Assembly (NCBI GenBank): GCA_943356455.1
Contig: CALRFB010000008.1
Coordinates: 1-17,905, forward strand
From: Candidatus Nomurabacteria bacterium
Lineage (GTDB): Bacteria > Patescibacteriota > Minisyncoccia > Phycocordibacterales > UBA9973
DNA: 17,905 nucleotides
Direction: 5' to 3'
The position numbers and the translations under genes were made by a program. Each line of letters begins with the position of its first letter. Position 1 is the stretch's first letter. Below are positions 8,318 to 14,606 of this stretch, one piece after another. The notes under the pieces were generated by a model that was not told the origin of the DNA, made no database searches, and saw nothing but the letters and a program-made list of their open reading frames with translations.

Positions 8318-8488
8318 ATAAAAAAGGCCTTAAATCTCCAAACAATCCTTGAAACCCGAAGGAGACAAGTAAAGGTATTTTGAAGGATAGCCCCAGGAAC
8401 GCAGCCGAAGCCATGCACCAGGACGTCCTTCGCAATACCCTATAGACGTTGATCCGATTGCTTAGAGATTCAAGACCTCTTCTCTTAA
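8318..8488 (-). ncRNA. Structured non-coding RNA with 6S RNA architecture (candidate ssrS)
   Basis: On the minus strand 8478-8456 pairs with 8347-8325 over 23 consecutive positions, with four G-U wobbles that would be A-C mismatches in the opposite transcript. This fixes the strand. Inside is a large bubble (15 nt at 8455-8441; 25 nt at 8372-8348, the latter holding a CC-UUCG-GG mini-hairpin). A terminal arm follows: 8440-8434 with 8379-8373, a 2x2 internal loop, 8431-8426 with 8387-8382, and a GC-rich tip with a cUUCGg loop. A U-run follows the closing stem directly, so the stem doubles as terminator. The length of about 165-170 nt, the single central bubble and the terminal arm match 6S RNA, which traps the housekeeping RNA polymerase by mimicking an open promoter. 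The SRP RNA core, RNase P and tmRNA signatures are absent. That it is a structured RNA is well supported; the 6S identity is inferred from shape alone. Confidence 0.6.
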
Positions 8489-8493
8489 ATCTG

Positions 8494-8501
8494 CTATTAT
8501 T
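8494..8501 (-). promoter_or_regulatory. Candidate -10 box of the 6S-like RNA
   Basis: Overlapping AATAAT (8501-8496) and TAATAG (8499-8494) on the minus strand predict transcription start at about 8489-8487, around 10 nt before the closing stem. No convincing -35 is visible. Confidence 0.4.
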
Positions 8502-8544
8502 CATATGTAGCGACGAAACTGCTCGCCACAATTGTTTTTAAAAC

Positions 8545-8573
8545 TGTGGATAAAAAGTGAATTGTGTGGATTA
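8545..8573 (+). promoter_or_regulatory. Pair of DnaA boxes between the 6S-like RNA and ruvB
   Basis: TGTGGATAA (8545-8553) is a perfect DnaA box, and TGTGGATTA (8565-8573) differs at one position. They are in the same orientation exactly 20 bp apart, about two helical turns, in the divergent promoter region of the RNA and ruvB. Control of one or both by DnaA is inference. The rest of 8531-8652 holds only a weak ruvB -10 candidate (TATAGC) near 8635. Confidence 0.55.
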
Positions 8574-8652
8574 CCGAAGCAACCTTATTTCACAACACAT
8601 TTTTCTATTGCGAGTAATTAATCTGGTAAGAGTATAGCATAGACCGAAAAAT

Positions 8653-9660
8653 ATGTCAAGTAACGACACACCTATCAAAAAGAATACAGATGATGGCTTT
8701 CTCGACGTCACGCTCCGCCCTAGTACTTGGGATGACTATATAGGACAAGGCCATATCAAAGAAAACCTCAGGATTTTACTCGATGCTGCCAAAGAACGCG
8801 GCCACACTGCCGAGCATATTCTTTTTTATGGTCCTCCGGGTCTAGGCAAAACAACACTCGCCCACCTCATTGCCAAAGAAACAGGACGAAATATCAAAGT
8901 GACATCTGGTCCTGCTATCGAGCGTGTGGGTGATTTGGCGTCTATACTTACCAATCTCACACCTGGTGATATTCTTTTTGTCGATGAAATCCATCGATTA
9001 AATAAAATGATTGAAGAAGTTCTGTATCCTGCCATGGAGGGTGGGACTCTCGATATTATCATCGGCAAAGGTCCGTCTGCTCGAACGATACAGCTAGAAC
9101 TTCCGCCGTTCACACTCATTGCGGCGACGACTCGTATATCGCTTTTGTCGTCGCCGCTCCGTTCCCGTTTTTCTGGAGGCACATTTCGACTTGAATATTA
9201 CACACCAGAAGAAATCGAGCGTATCATTGCACGCTCTGCTAAAATTCTTGACGTCACACTCGACGGCGAAGCTCACAAAGAAATCGCTATGCGTAGCCGA
9301 CGAACTCCTCGCACCGCAAACTATTTTTTGAAGCGTGTCCGCGACTATGCTCAGGTTCACAAAACCGAAGCCGGAACAGATGCTGCAAAAAAAGCATTAG
9401 CACTCCTTGGTGTAGATGAATTCGGTCTTACTCAAACAGATCGGTTACTACTCGAAGCTCTTATTGAAAAATTTGGTGGTGGCCCGGTTGGTGTTAAAAC
9501 ACTTGCTGCCGCAACGAGCGAAGAAGAAGGCACTATCGAAGATGTTATTGAACCATACCTTATACAAATCGGTTTTCTTGAGCGCACTCCTCGAGGTCGC
9601 GTCGCCACACAACGCGCACACGACCACCTCGGTTTTGAATGGAAAGAACCTAAAGAATAG
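8653..9660 (+). CDS. ruvB: Holliday junction branch-migration ATPase RuvB
   Basis: Hexameric AAA+ motor that, with RuvA, drives Holliday-junction branch migration. The 335-residue protein is full length. It shows Walker A GPPGLGKTT at residues 60-68, Walker B LFVDEIHR ending near 115, sensor 1 (IAATTR), an arginine-finger segment (SPLRSRF, residues 167-173), and the C-terminal winged helix (ALIEKFGGGPVGVKTLAAA, IEPYLIQIGFLERTPRGR). The ATG at 8653 gives the standard N-terminus (LRPSTWDDYIGQ). No Shine-Dalgarno is evident; a weak TATAGC about 12-17 nt upstream would give a very short leader. ruvC follows 29 bp later with its own -10 box. ruvA is not next to them. Confidence 0.96.
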   Translation: MSSNDTPIKKNTDDGFLDVTLRPSTWDDYIGQGHIKENLRILLDAAKERGHTAEHILFYGPPGLGKTTLAHLIAKETGRNIKVTSGPAIERVGDLASILTNLTPGDILFVDEIHRLNKMIEEVLYPAMEGGTLDIIIGKGPSARTIQLELPPFTLIAATTRISLLSSPLRSRFSGGTFRLEYYTPEEIERIIARSAKILDVTLDGEAHKEIAMRSRRTPRTANYFLKRVRDYAQVHKTEAGTDAAKKALALLGVDEFGLTQTDRLLLEALIEKFGGGPVGVKTLAAATSEEEGTIEDVIEPYLIQIGFLERTPRGRVATQRAHDHLGFEWKEPKE

Positions 9661-9677
9661 AAGTTGAGGACGTATTG

Positions 9678-9683
9678 TATACT
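9678..9683 (+). promoter_or_regulatory. -10 promoter box of ruvC (TATACT), predicted leaderless
   Basis: TATACT ends exactly 6 nt before the ATG at 9690, so +1 falls on the start codon. It lies in the short ruvB-ruvC gap, so ruvC may be transcribed on its own as well as by read-through. Confidence 0.65.
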
Positions 9684-9689
9684 TACTCC

Positions 9690-10172
9690 ATGAAAATAAT
9701 CGGTATCGATCCAGGATATGACCGTAGTGGTATTGCTGTGATCGAGCATGATAAAGGTAAAGATGAACTTATCTTTTCTTGCCTAGTACAAACAAATAAA
9801 AAAGATGACATGCCTGTTCGCTTGGCTTCGCTTGCGACTGAGATAGAAACTATTATTCTGGAACACCAGCCAGATTTTTTGGTTATGGAACAACTCTTTA
9901 TGTCGAAAAATGTTACGACGGTAATCGGGGTAGCGGAAGCACGTGGTGTTATATTGGCGGCTTGTGGACGTCACCATATACCGGCAAGAGAAGTTGGGCC
10001 GATGCAAGTCAAACTTGCTATAACCGGCTATGGTAAAGCCGAAAAATCGGCTGTTGAGACCATGGTAAGTAAATTGGTTACACTACCGGACCGAAAAATG
10101 ATAGATGATGAAGTCGATGCTATCGCTATCGCCCTTGCAGGAAGTGCACTATTCGCTAGGTCATTTTCCTAA
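9690..10172 (+). CDS. ruvC: Crossover junction endodeoxyribonuclease RuvC
   Basis: Dimeric resolvase that cuts Holliday junctions symmetrically after RuvAB branch migration. The 160-residue protein has the four conserved acidic catalytic residues of the RNase H-like fold: D7 in GIDPGYDRSG, E67 in LVMEQLF, and D140 and D143 in DDEVDAIAIAL. The conserved QVKLAITGYGKAEK segment is present. An in-frame TTG at 9675 would add five residues, but the -10 box overlaps that extension and the ATG gives the family-typical MKIIGIDPG start. Confidence 0.95.
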   Translation: MKIIGIDPGYDRSGIAVIEHDKGKDELIFSCLVQTNKKDDMPVRLASLATEIETIILEHQPDFLVMEQLFMSKNVTTVIGVAEARGVILAACGRHHIPAREVGPMQVKLAITGYGKAEKSAVETMVSKLVTLPDRKMIDDEVDAIAIALAGSALFARSFS

Positions 10173-10238
10173 TTTCTCCTCGAGGAATACTATTAAAATA
10201 AAGAAAATGAGGTTTTCCTCTTGCCAAGGAAATCACGA

Positions 10239-10265
10239 TTTGCTACAAATACGTTTGTTACAAAT
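10239..10265 (+). repeat. Two direct repeats TTTGYTACAAAT upstream of the acidic-protein gene
   Basis: TTTGCTACAAAT (10239-10250) and TTTGTTACAAAT (10254-10265) match at 11 of 12 positions with a 15-bp period. The second overlaps the candidate -35, so they could be an operator; no regulator is identified. The remaining 10173-10238 stretch contains small inverted repeats (TCCTCGAGGA) and no gene. Confidence 0.5.
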
Positions 10266-10282
10266 TTTTTTATATTTATAAG
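10255..10282 (+). promoter_or_regulatory. Candidate promoter (TTGTTA-16-TATAAG) of the small acidic-protein gene
   Basis: TTGTTA at 10255-10260 and TATAAG at 10277-10282 are spaced 16 bp apart. Predicted +1 is about 10289, giving a leader of about 11 nt before the ATG at 10300. Confidence 0.5.
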
Positions 10283-10299
10283 GTAGCTCAATAACACAT

Positions 10300-10494
10300 A
10301 TGATTGATGATGATGAAAAAGTATTTCCAGTAGATGCCGATCTGGAAGAAGGTGAAATAGACTTCAATGTCGACCATTTCCCTGGTGCTGACCTTGAGGA
10401 CGATTTCCTAGCGGAAGACGAGGCGGAAATTCCTCATGTTGGTCTCCACGTTGAAGATGATGAGGTTGTTGAACCAGTAGAAATAGAACTCTAA
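10300..10494 (+). CDS. Small highly acidic protein of unknown function
   Basis: 64 residues, unrecognised. Asp and Glu make up close to half of the chain (MIDDDEKVFPVDADLEEGEIDF through EVVEPVEIEL), with no Lys after the first ten residues, no Cys, and no membrane segment. It has a plausible promoter just upstream and ends 2 bp before a strong bidirectional terminator, which together support a real transcription unit. Such acidic tails or mimics can bind basic proteins or nucleic-acid-binding surfaces, but no function is assigned. Confidence 0.6.
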   Translation: MIDDDEKVFPVDADLEEGEIDFNVDHFPGADLEDDFLAEDEAEIPHVGLHVEDDEVVEPVEIEL

Positions 10495-10524
10495 AGAAAA
10501 AACGCCATATGGCGTTTTTTCTTT
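10493..10524. terminator. Bidirectional terminator, perfect 32-bp palindrome
   Basis: The left arm 10493-10508 is the exact reverse complement of the right arm 10509-10524. The core GCCATATGGC is flanked by A6 and T6. It overlaps the stop codon of the acidic-protein gene and lies just past the tyrS stop on the other strand, so it can terminate both convergent transcripts. Confidence 0.88.
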
Positions 10525-10539
10525 TCATCTTATATTGAT

Positions 10540-11727
10540 TTATGTAATTTTAATAAACCGACGCTTCCCTATTCTGTATATTCCAGGGAGAGCGGGTGAG
10601 AAAGGGTCGGTGACCGCCGTGTTTGTGCCGAGGTCGTGCACAGCCCCTTGTTCAACAAGCCTACGGAATTCACCTTTTGATTCGATGATAGTTGCTCGTA
10701 AAAGAATTTCAGAAAATGTCTCTCCTGGGTGAGCATCGATAGTGTCGATATCATCCGGTATTTCTTTCTTTTGAAAAGTCGCTATAAAGTGCGCTTCCGC
10801 GTCACTTGCTGCTTTGTCTCCGTGGTACCGTGCAACTATTTTTTTACCAAGTAGTATTTTCATATCACGTGGATTTACTCCTGAAGCAAGTTCTTTTTGT
10901 ATCTGGTCGATTTCTTCTGTGGTTGATGCTGTCGCTAGGGAAAAATATTTTACGATCAAATCATCGTGAAGCGACATTACTTTACCAAACATGTCATTGG
11001 CTTCGTCTGTGATCAAGATAACATTACCCCAACTCGTAGACATTTTTCGCCCATCTGTACCTTCGAGCATAGCCGTCGTCAGTACGTCTTGTTCTGGTTG
11101 TCCGTAGTGTTTTTGTATTGTGCGTCCTGCTTTGAGATTAAAAAGTTGGTCGAAGCCACCGATTTCAACATTAGATTTTACAGCCACAGAATCGTACCCT
11201 TGCATGAGTGGATATAAGAATTCACGAAGCGAAATGTCTGTACCGGCTTCAATGCGGTCTTTAAAATTGCGACGTGATGACATTTGTTGTACAGAAAAAC
11301 TTTCAGCGAGCTGGCTGATTTCCGCAAAATTGAGTTTTTTCAACCATGAACTGTTATAGGTAAATTCGGCTTTTTTAATATCAATTATTTTACCAATAAT
11401 TTTTTTATATTCTTTCATGTTACGCTCAATTGTTTTACGATCGAGCATTGGCCGTTTTTCGATTTTGTCGGATGGGTCTCCGATCGTTGCTGTAAAATCT
11501 CCGACAATAATCACAATCTGGTGGCCGAGATCTTGAAAGGCTCGGAGTTTCCAAAGTGGCACTGCCCTGCCGAGGTGGATCGATGGACCTGTTGGGTCAA
11601 TGCCAAATTTTATACGAAGTTTTTTTCCAGAAAGGAGTTGTTCACGGATGTGATCGAGCACAAAAACATCCTCAACACTCCTGCCCAAAAGCTCGTCAAT
11701 TTTCCTAACATCAGTATCTATCTTCAT
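10540..11727 (-). CDS. tyrS: Tyrosine-tRNA ligase (TyrRS)
   Basis: Charges tRNA-Tyr with tyrosine. The 395-residue class I synthetase has the HIGH-type motif as HLGR (residues 51-54, in DPTGPSIHLGRA), the tyrosine-pocket segment YPLMQGYDS, and the KMSKS-type loop as KMSTS (228-232, followed by WGN). A C-terminal S4-like RNA-binding domain spans about 330-395. The second lysine of KMSKS is replaced by Thr. The enzyme belongs to the TyrZ-like branch by its KMS loop, not the KFGKT type of E. coli. The ATG at 11727 is supported by an extended -10 box 7 nt upstream. It is divergent from the PBP gene. Confidence 0.95.
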   Translation of the reverse strand: MKIDTDVRKIDELLGRSVEDVFVLDHIREQLLSGKKLRIKFGIDPTGPSIHLGRAVPLWKLRAFQDLGHQIVIIVGDFTATIGDPSDKIEKRPMLDRKTIERNMKEYKKIIGKIIDIKKAEFTYNSSWLKKLNFAEISQLAESFSVQQMSSRRNFKDRIEAGTDISLREFLYPLMQGYDSVAVKSNVEIGGFDQLFNLKAGRTIQKHYGQPEQDVLTTAMLEGTDGRKMSTSWGNVILITDEANDMFGKVMSLHDDLIVKYFSLATASTTEEIDQIQKELASGVNPRDMKILLGKKIVARYHGDKAASDAEAHFIATFQKKEIPDDIDTIDAHPGETFSEILLRATIIESKGEFRRLVEQGAVHDLGTNTAVTDPFSPALPGIYRIGKRRFIKIT

Positions 11728-11734
11728 GTGGTCA

Positions 11735-11743
11735 AATGTAACA
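11735..11743 (-). promoter_or_regulatory. Extended -10 promoter of tyrS (TGT-TACATT), predicted leaderless
   Basis: TACATT (11740-11735), preceded by TGT on the minus strand, ends 7 nt before the ATG. Predicted +1 is 11728 or 11727. There is no T-box leader or other riboswitch upstream, as expected for a leaderless message. Confidence 0.6.
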
Positions 11744-11804
11744 TAAAAACCACTCTTTCGTCACCATAGTGCGTGAAAGATATGAATACTAATGAAAAAC
11801 ACCG

Positions 11805-11813
11805 TGGTACTAT
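11805..11813 (+). promoter_or_regulatory. Extended -10 promoter of the PBP gene (TGG-TACTAT), predicted leaderless
   Basis: TACTAT (11808-11813), preceded by TGG, ends 7 nt before the ATG at 11821. This excludes the longer GTG (11773) and ATG (11782) starts. Its divergent partner, the tyrS -10, lies about 60 bp away. Confidence 0.62.
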
Positions 11814-11820
11814 ATACGCT

Positions 11821-14349
11821 ATGAGAAAGCATACATTTATTCCCCGCAAAGCTCTAAATATCGGATTTTCCATCCTGGGCGTACTCGCTATAGGTGTTGG
11901 TATTTTATTCATTTGGATCGGCACGGCAAAAATCCCGGATTTTCGTTCCATAAATGATCGAAAAATCCTCAATTCCACTAAAATTTATGATCGAACCGGA
12001 GAAACACTTCTCTATGACCTCCATGAAGATGTTAAAAGAACAGTGATTCCGTTTGATTCAATGGGAGATAATATCAAACATGCGACTGTGGCTATCGAAG
12101 ACAAAGATTTCTATAACCACGGTGGTATTCGTGTCACATCTATTTTACGTGCCGTCCTTTCAAATATTTTTAAAGGCAGTTCACAGGGTGGGTCAACAAT
12201 AACTCAACAAGTTATAAAGAATTCATTATTAACACAAGAAAAAAGTATTTCTCGTAAATTCAAAGAGTGGATTTTATCTATAAAAGTAGACAACACCCTC
12301 AGTAAAGATGAAATCTTGGCTCTCTACCTCAATGAAAATCCATACGGTGGTGCAGTGTATGGTATACAAGAAGCTTCACAGACTTATTTCAAAAAAAACC
12401 CTGCTGATCTAACTATTGCCGAATCAGCATACCTTGCTGCTATTCCTCAGTCACCAACTACATATTCTCCTTATGGGAAAAATATAGATAAGCTTAATGC
12501 CCGAAAAAATCTTGTTCTCAAAGATATGGTGGAACAAAAGTATATTACTCAGGCGCAATACGACGAAGCTAAAGCTGAAAAGGTTATCTTTCAACCAAAA
12601 GAACAAGCAAGTATTAAGGCTCCCCATTTTGTATTTTATGTTCGTGATTATTTACTCAACAAATATGGTGAAGATACTGTGTATACAGGGGGTTTGAAAG
12701 TTATAACTACATTGGATTGGGGCCTACAATCCAAGGGTGAAGCTATTGTAAAAGAGTGGGCAGCAAAAAACGAAAAAACATCTAAAGCCTCCGATGCTGC
12801 TCTGGTAGCAATCGATCCAAAAACTGGCCAAATTCTAACCATGGTAGGTAGCCGTGACTATTTTGGTAAAGCACTTCCAGAAGGCTGTATACCTGGAAAA
12901 GATTGCGCCTTTGATCCAAACTTCAATGCTGCTCTTTCTCCTCGTCAACCGGGTTCGTCTTTTAAACCATTTGCATATGCAACTGCATTCGAAAAGGGAT
13001 TTTTACCTGAAACAGTTCTCTTTGATGTACCGACAGAGTTTTCTACAAGTTGTACATCAAATAAAAATTCTTGTTATAACCCCGACAACTTCGATAACTT
13101 ATTTAAAGGACCGATTTCAATGCGTTCTGCTCTCGCAGAATCACGAAACGTACCTTCTGTAAAAACGCTATACCTTGCTGGTCTGAAAGATACATTAAAA
13201 ACTGCAAAAGACATGGGTATACACACTCTTGGTGAGGCAAGTACATACGGTCTTACTCTCGTACTCGGAGGTGGTGAAGTCTCACTTCTTGATATGACAA
13301 GTGCGTATGGTGTATTTGCAAATAATGGTATTAGAAATCAACCAACGGCAATTATTTCAGTTACCGACAAAGACGGGGAAATAATTGAAGAATATTCACA
13401 AATAGAAGAGCAAGTTATTCCGAAAAATGTAGCACTTCAGATTTCAGATGTTCTTTCCGATAATAATGCTCGTATACCAACATTTGGTGCAAACTCCCCA
13501 ATGTCATTCCCTGGACGTGATGTTGCAGGAAAAACTGGTACTACAAACGACAACCGCGACGCTTGGCTTGTTGGTTACACTCCATCTATTGCTGTTGGGG
13601 CGTGGTCCGGCAATAGTGATAACTCTAAAATGTTAAAAGGTGGCTCTGCTGTGTCGGGTCCACTTTGGCATGCATTTATGAATGAAGCTTTAAAAGTAAT
13701 GCCAAATGAACAGTTTGAAGAATGGGATCGTCCCGTAAATTATGATCAACTTAAACCAGTTCTTCGTGGTCAGTGGCAAGGAGGTGTGAGTTACTTTATC
13801 GATACAATTTCAGGAGGTCTCGCAACAGAATTTACTCCAGATGAAACTAAAAAAGAAATTCTCACGACTGGTGTACATGATATCTTGTATTGGGTAAATA
13901 AAAATGACCCCACAGGTCCAGCACCATCAGACCCAAACAGTGACTCTCAATACCATCTTTGGGAACCTGGTGTTCAGAAATGGGTAGCTGAACATCCTAA
14001 TTTAGTGACTGTAAGTGGTGGAACTCCTCCCTCGTACTCCGACAATGTGCACACACCAAATAATTCGATTGTAGTATCTATAACAAACCCAATAGCCAAT
14101 AGTACAATCGATGCAAATACACTTACAACGATCTCTGTTTCCGCAAGTGGATCTGGATATATTCGTAAAGTAGATTATTTTGTAAACGACACCTATATCG
14201 GTACATCTGATTCGCTTCCTTTTAATTTTACTTTTACTCCAGTAAATATACCTGGTGTAGATTCTCCTACAACCATACGAGTTGTGGCAACGGACTCTGT
14301 TTACAATAAAAAAGAAACTACAACATCGGTAACAGTAAGTGGTTTATAA
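11821..14349 (+). CDS. Class A penicillin-binding protein (bifunctional transglycosylase/transpeptidase) with Ig-like tail
   Basis: Polymerises and cross-links peptidoglycan outside the cytoplasmic membrane. The 842-residue protein has a short cytoplasmic tail and a membrane anchor at about residues 11-33. The GT51 glycosyltransferase domain has catalytic Glu93 in EDKDFYNHGG, then GGSTITQQVIKN and the LALYLNENPYGG segment. The transpeptidase domain has SSFK at 379-382 (acyl-enzyme Ser379), SRN at 441-443 and KTGT at 571-574. Residues of about 748-842 form an Ig-like (Big) domain after a Pro/Ser linker, an addition that may bind wall or surface polymers. All catalytic motifs are intact, so it should be active and penicillin-binding. 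It is a PBP1a/PbpF-like protein; a precise subfamily symbol is not claimed. Its stop is only 2 bp from the convergent DciA-like gene, with no terminator hairpin in between. Confidence 0.93.
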   Translation: MRKHTFIPRKALNIGFSILGVLAIGVGILFIWIGTAKIPDFRSINDRKILNSTKIYDRTGETLLYDLHEDVKRTVIPFDSMGDNIKHATVAIEDKDFYNHGGIRVTSILRAVLSNIFKGSSQGGSTITQQVIKNSLLTQEKSISRKFKEWILSIKVDNTLSKDEILALYLNENPYGGAVYGIQEASQTYFKKNPADLTIAESAYLAAIPQSPTTYSPYGKNIDKLNARKNLVLKDMVEQKYITQAQYDEAKAEKVIFQPKEQASIKAPHFVFYVRDYLLNKYGEDTVYTGGLKVITTLDWGLQSKGEAIVKEWAAKNEKTSKASDAALVAIDPKTGQILTMVGSRDYFGKALPEGCIPGKDCAFDPNFNAALSPRQPGSSFKPFAYATAFEKGFLPETVLFDVPTEFSTSCTSNKNSCYNPDNFDNLFKGPISMRSALAESRNVPSVKTLYLAGLKDTLKTAKDMGIHTLGEASTYGLTLVLGGGEVSLLDMTSAYGVFANNGIRNQPTAIISVTDKDGEIIEEYSQIEEQVIPKNVALQISDVLSDNNARIPTFGANSPMSFPGRDVAGKTGTTNDNRDAWLVGYTPSIAVGAWSGNSDNSKMLKGGSAVSGPLWHAFMNEALKVMPNEQFEEWDRPVNYDQLKPVLRGQWQGGVSYFIDTISGGLATEFTPDETKKEILTTGVHDILYWVNKNDPTGPAPSDPNSDSQYHLWEPGVQKWVAEHPNLVTVSGGTPPSYSDNVHTPNNSIVVSITNPIANSTIDANTLTTISVSASGSGYIRKVDYFVNDTYIGTSDSLPFNFTFTPVNIPGVDSPTTIRVVATDSVYNKKETTTSVTVSGL

Positions 14350-14351
14350 AA

Positions 14352-14603
14352 TTATCGAATCTCGGTTATAGAAATACCCGCACCATTTAAAAGGCGCTGT
14401 ATTTCTTTTGTTTTGGAAAGTAGCTCTTGTTTAACTACACCAGTTACTCGAACAGATAAAACCGTATCACGAAGAGAAATAGCATCTTTTTTGACTTCTA
14501 TACCTATACCTTTTTTTATAGCGAAAGCTATTACTTCTTTTTCATCGTAAGCTTTGAGAATTTTCTTACGTAAATTATCTGAGAAAGATGCAAACGACTG
14601 CAT
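14352..14603 (-). CDS. DUF721/DciA-like small protein downstream of dnaN
   Basis: The 83-residue protein lacks a named motif, but its second half (LSVRVTGVVKQELLSKTKEIQRLLN..GISITEIR) has the pattern of the DUF721/DciA family: an L-V-V strand, an aQEL-type helix, and a final strand ending in IR. DciA proteins load the replicative helicase DnaB and are found beside dnaA/dnaN in several phyla. It starts 3 nt after the dnaN stop, so it is almost certainly co-transcribed and probably translationally coupled with dnaN. It is shorter than typical DciA, as if reduced to the core KH-like fold. The assignment is by pattern and context, not by a diagnostic motif. Confidence 0.55.
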   Translation of the reverse strand: MQSFASFSDNLRKKILKAYDEKEVIAFAIKKGIGIEVKKDAISLRDTVLSVRVTGVVKQELLSKTKEIQRLLNGAGISITEIR

Positions 14604-14606
14604 ATA

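Noticed and set aside
8325-8478. SRP RNA, RNase P RNA or tmRNA as identity of the structured RNA
   Set aside because: The SRP GGAA-loop/AGCAG core, the RNase P GAGGAAAGTCC element and the tmRNA tRNA-like ends were not found on either strand.
8277-8531. 84-codon open frame on the minus strand between pilB and ruvB
   Set aside because: It coincides with the highly paired RNA, overlaps the end of pilB, and its product has no recognisable family or sensible composition. The RNA explains the sequence better.
10209-10220. Small hairpin GAGG-TTTT-CCTC after ruvC as a terminator
   Set aside because: Only a 4-bp stem and no T-run; too weak to call.
11773-11820. Upstream GTG/ATG starts for the PBP
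   Set aside because: The -10 box lies inside the extension, and the ATG at 11821 gives a normal cytoplasmic tail plus membrane anchor.
14340-14360. Terminator between the convergent PBP and DciA-like genes
   Set aside because: Only 2 bp separate the stop codons and no hairpin with a T-run is visible.
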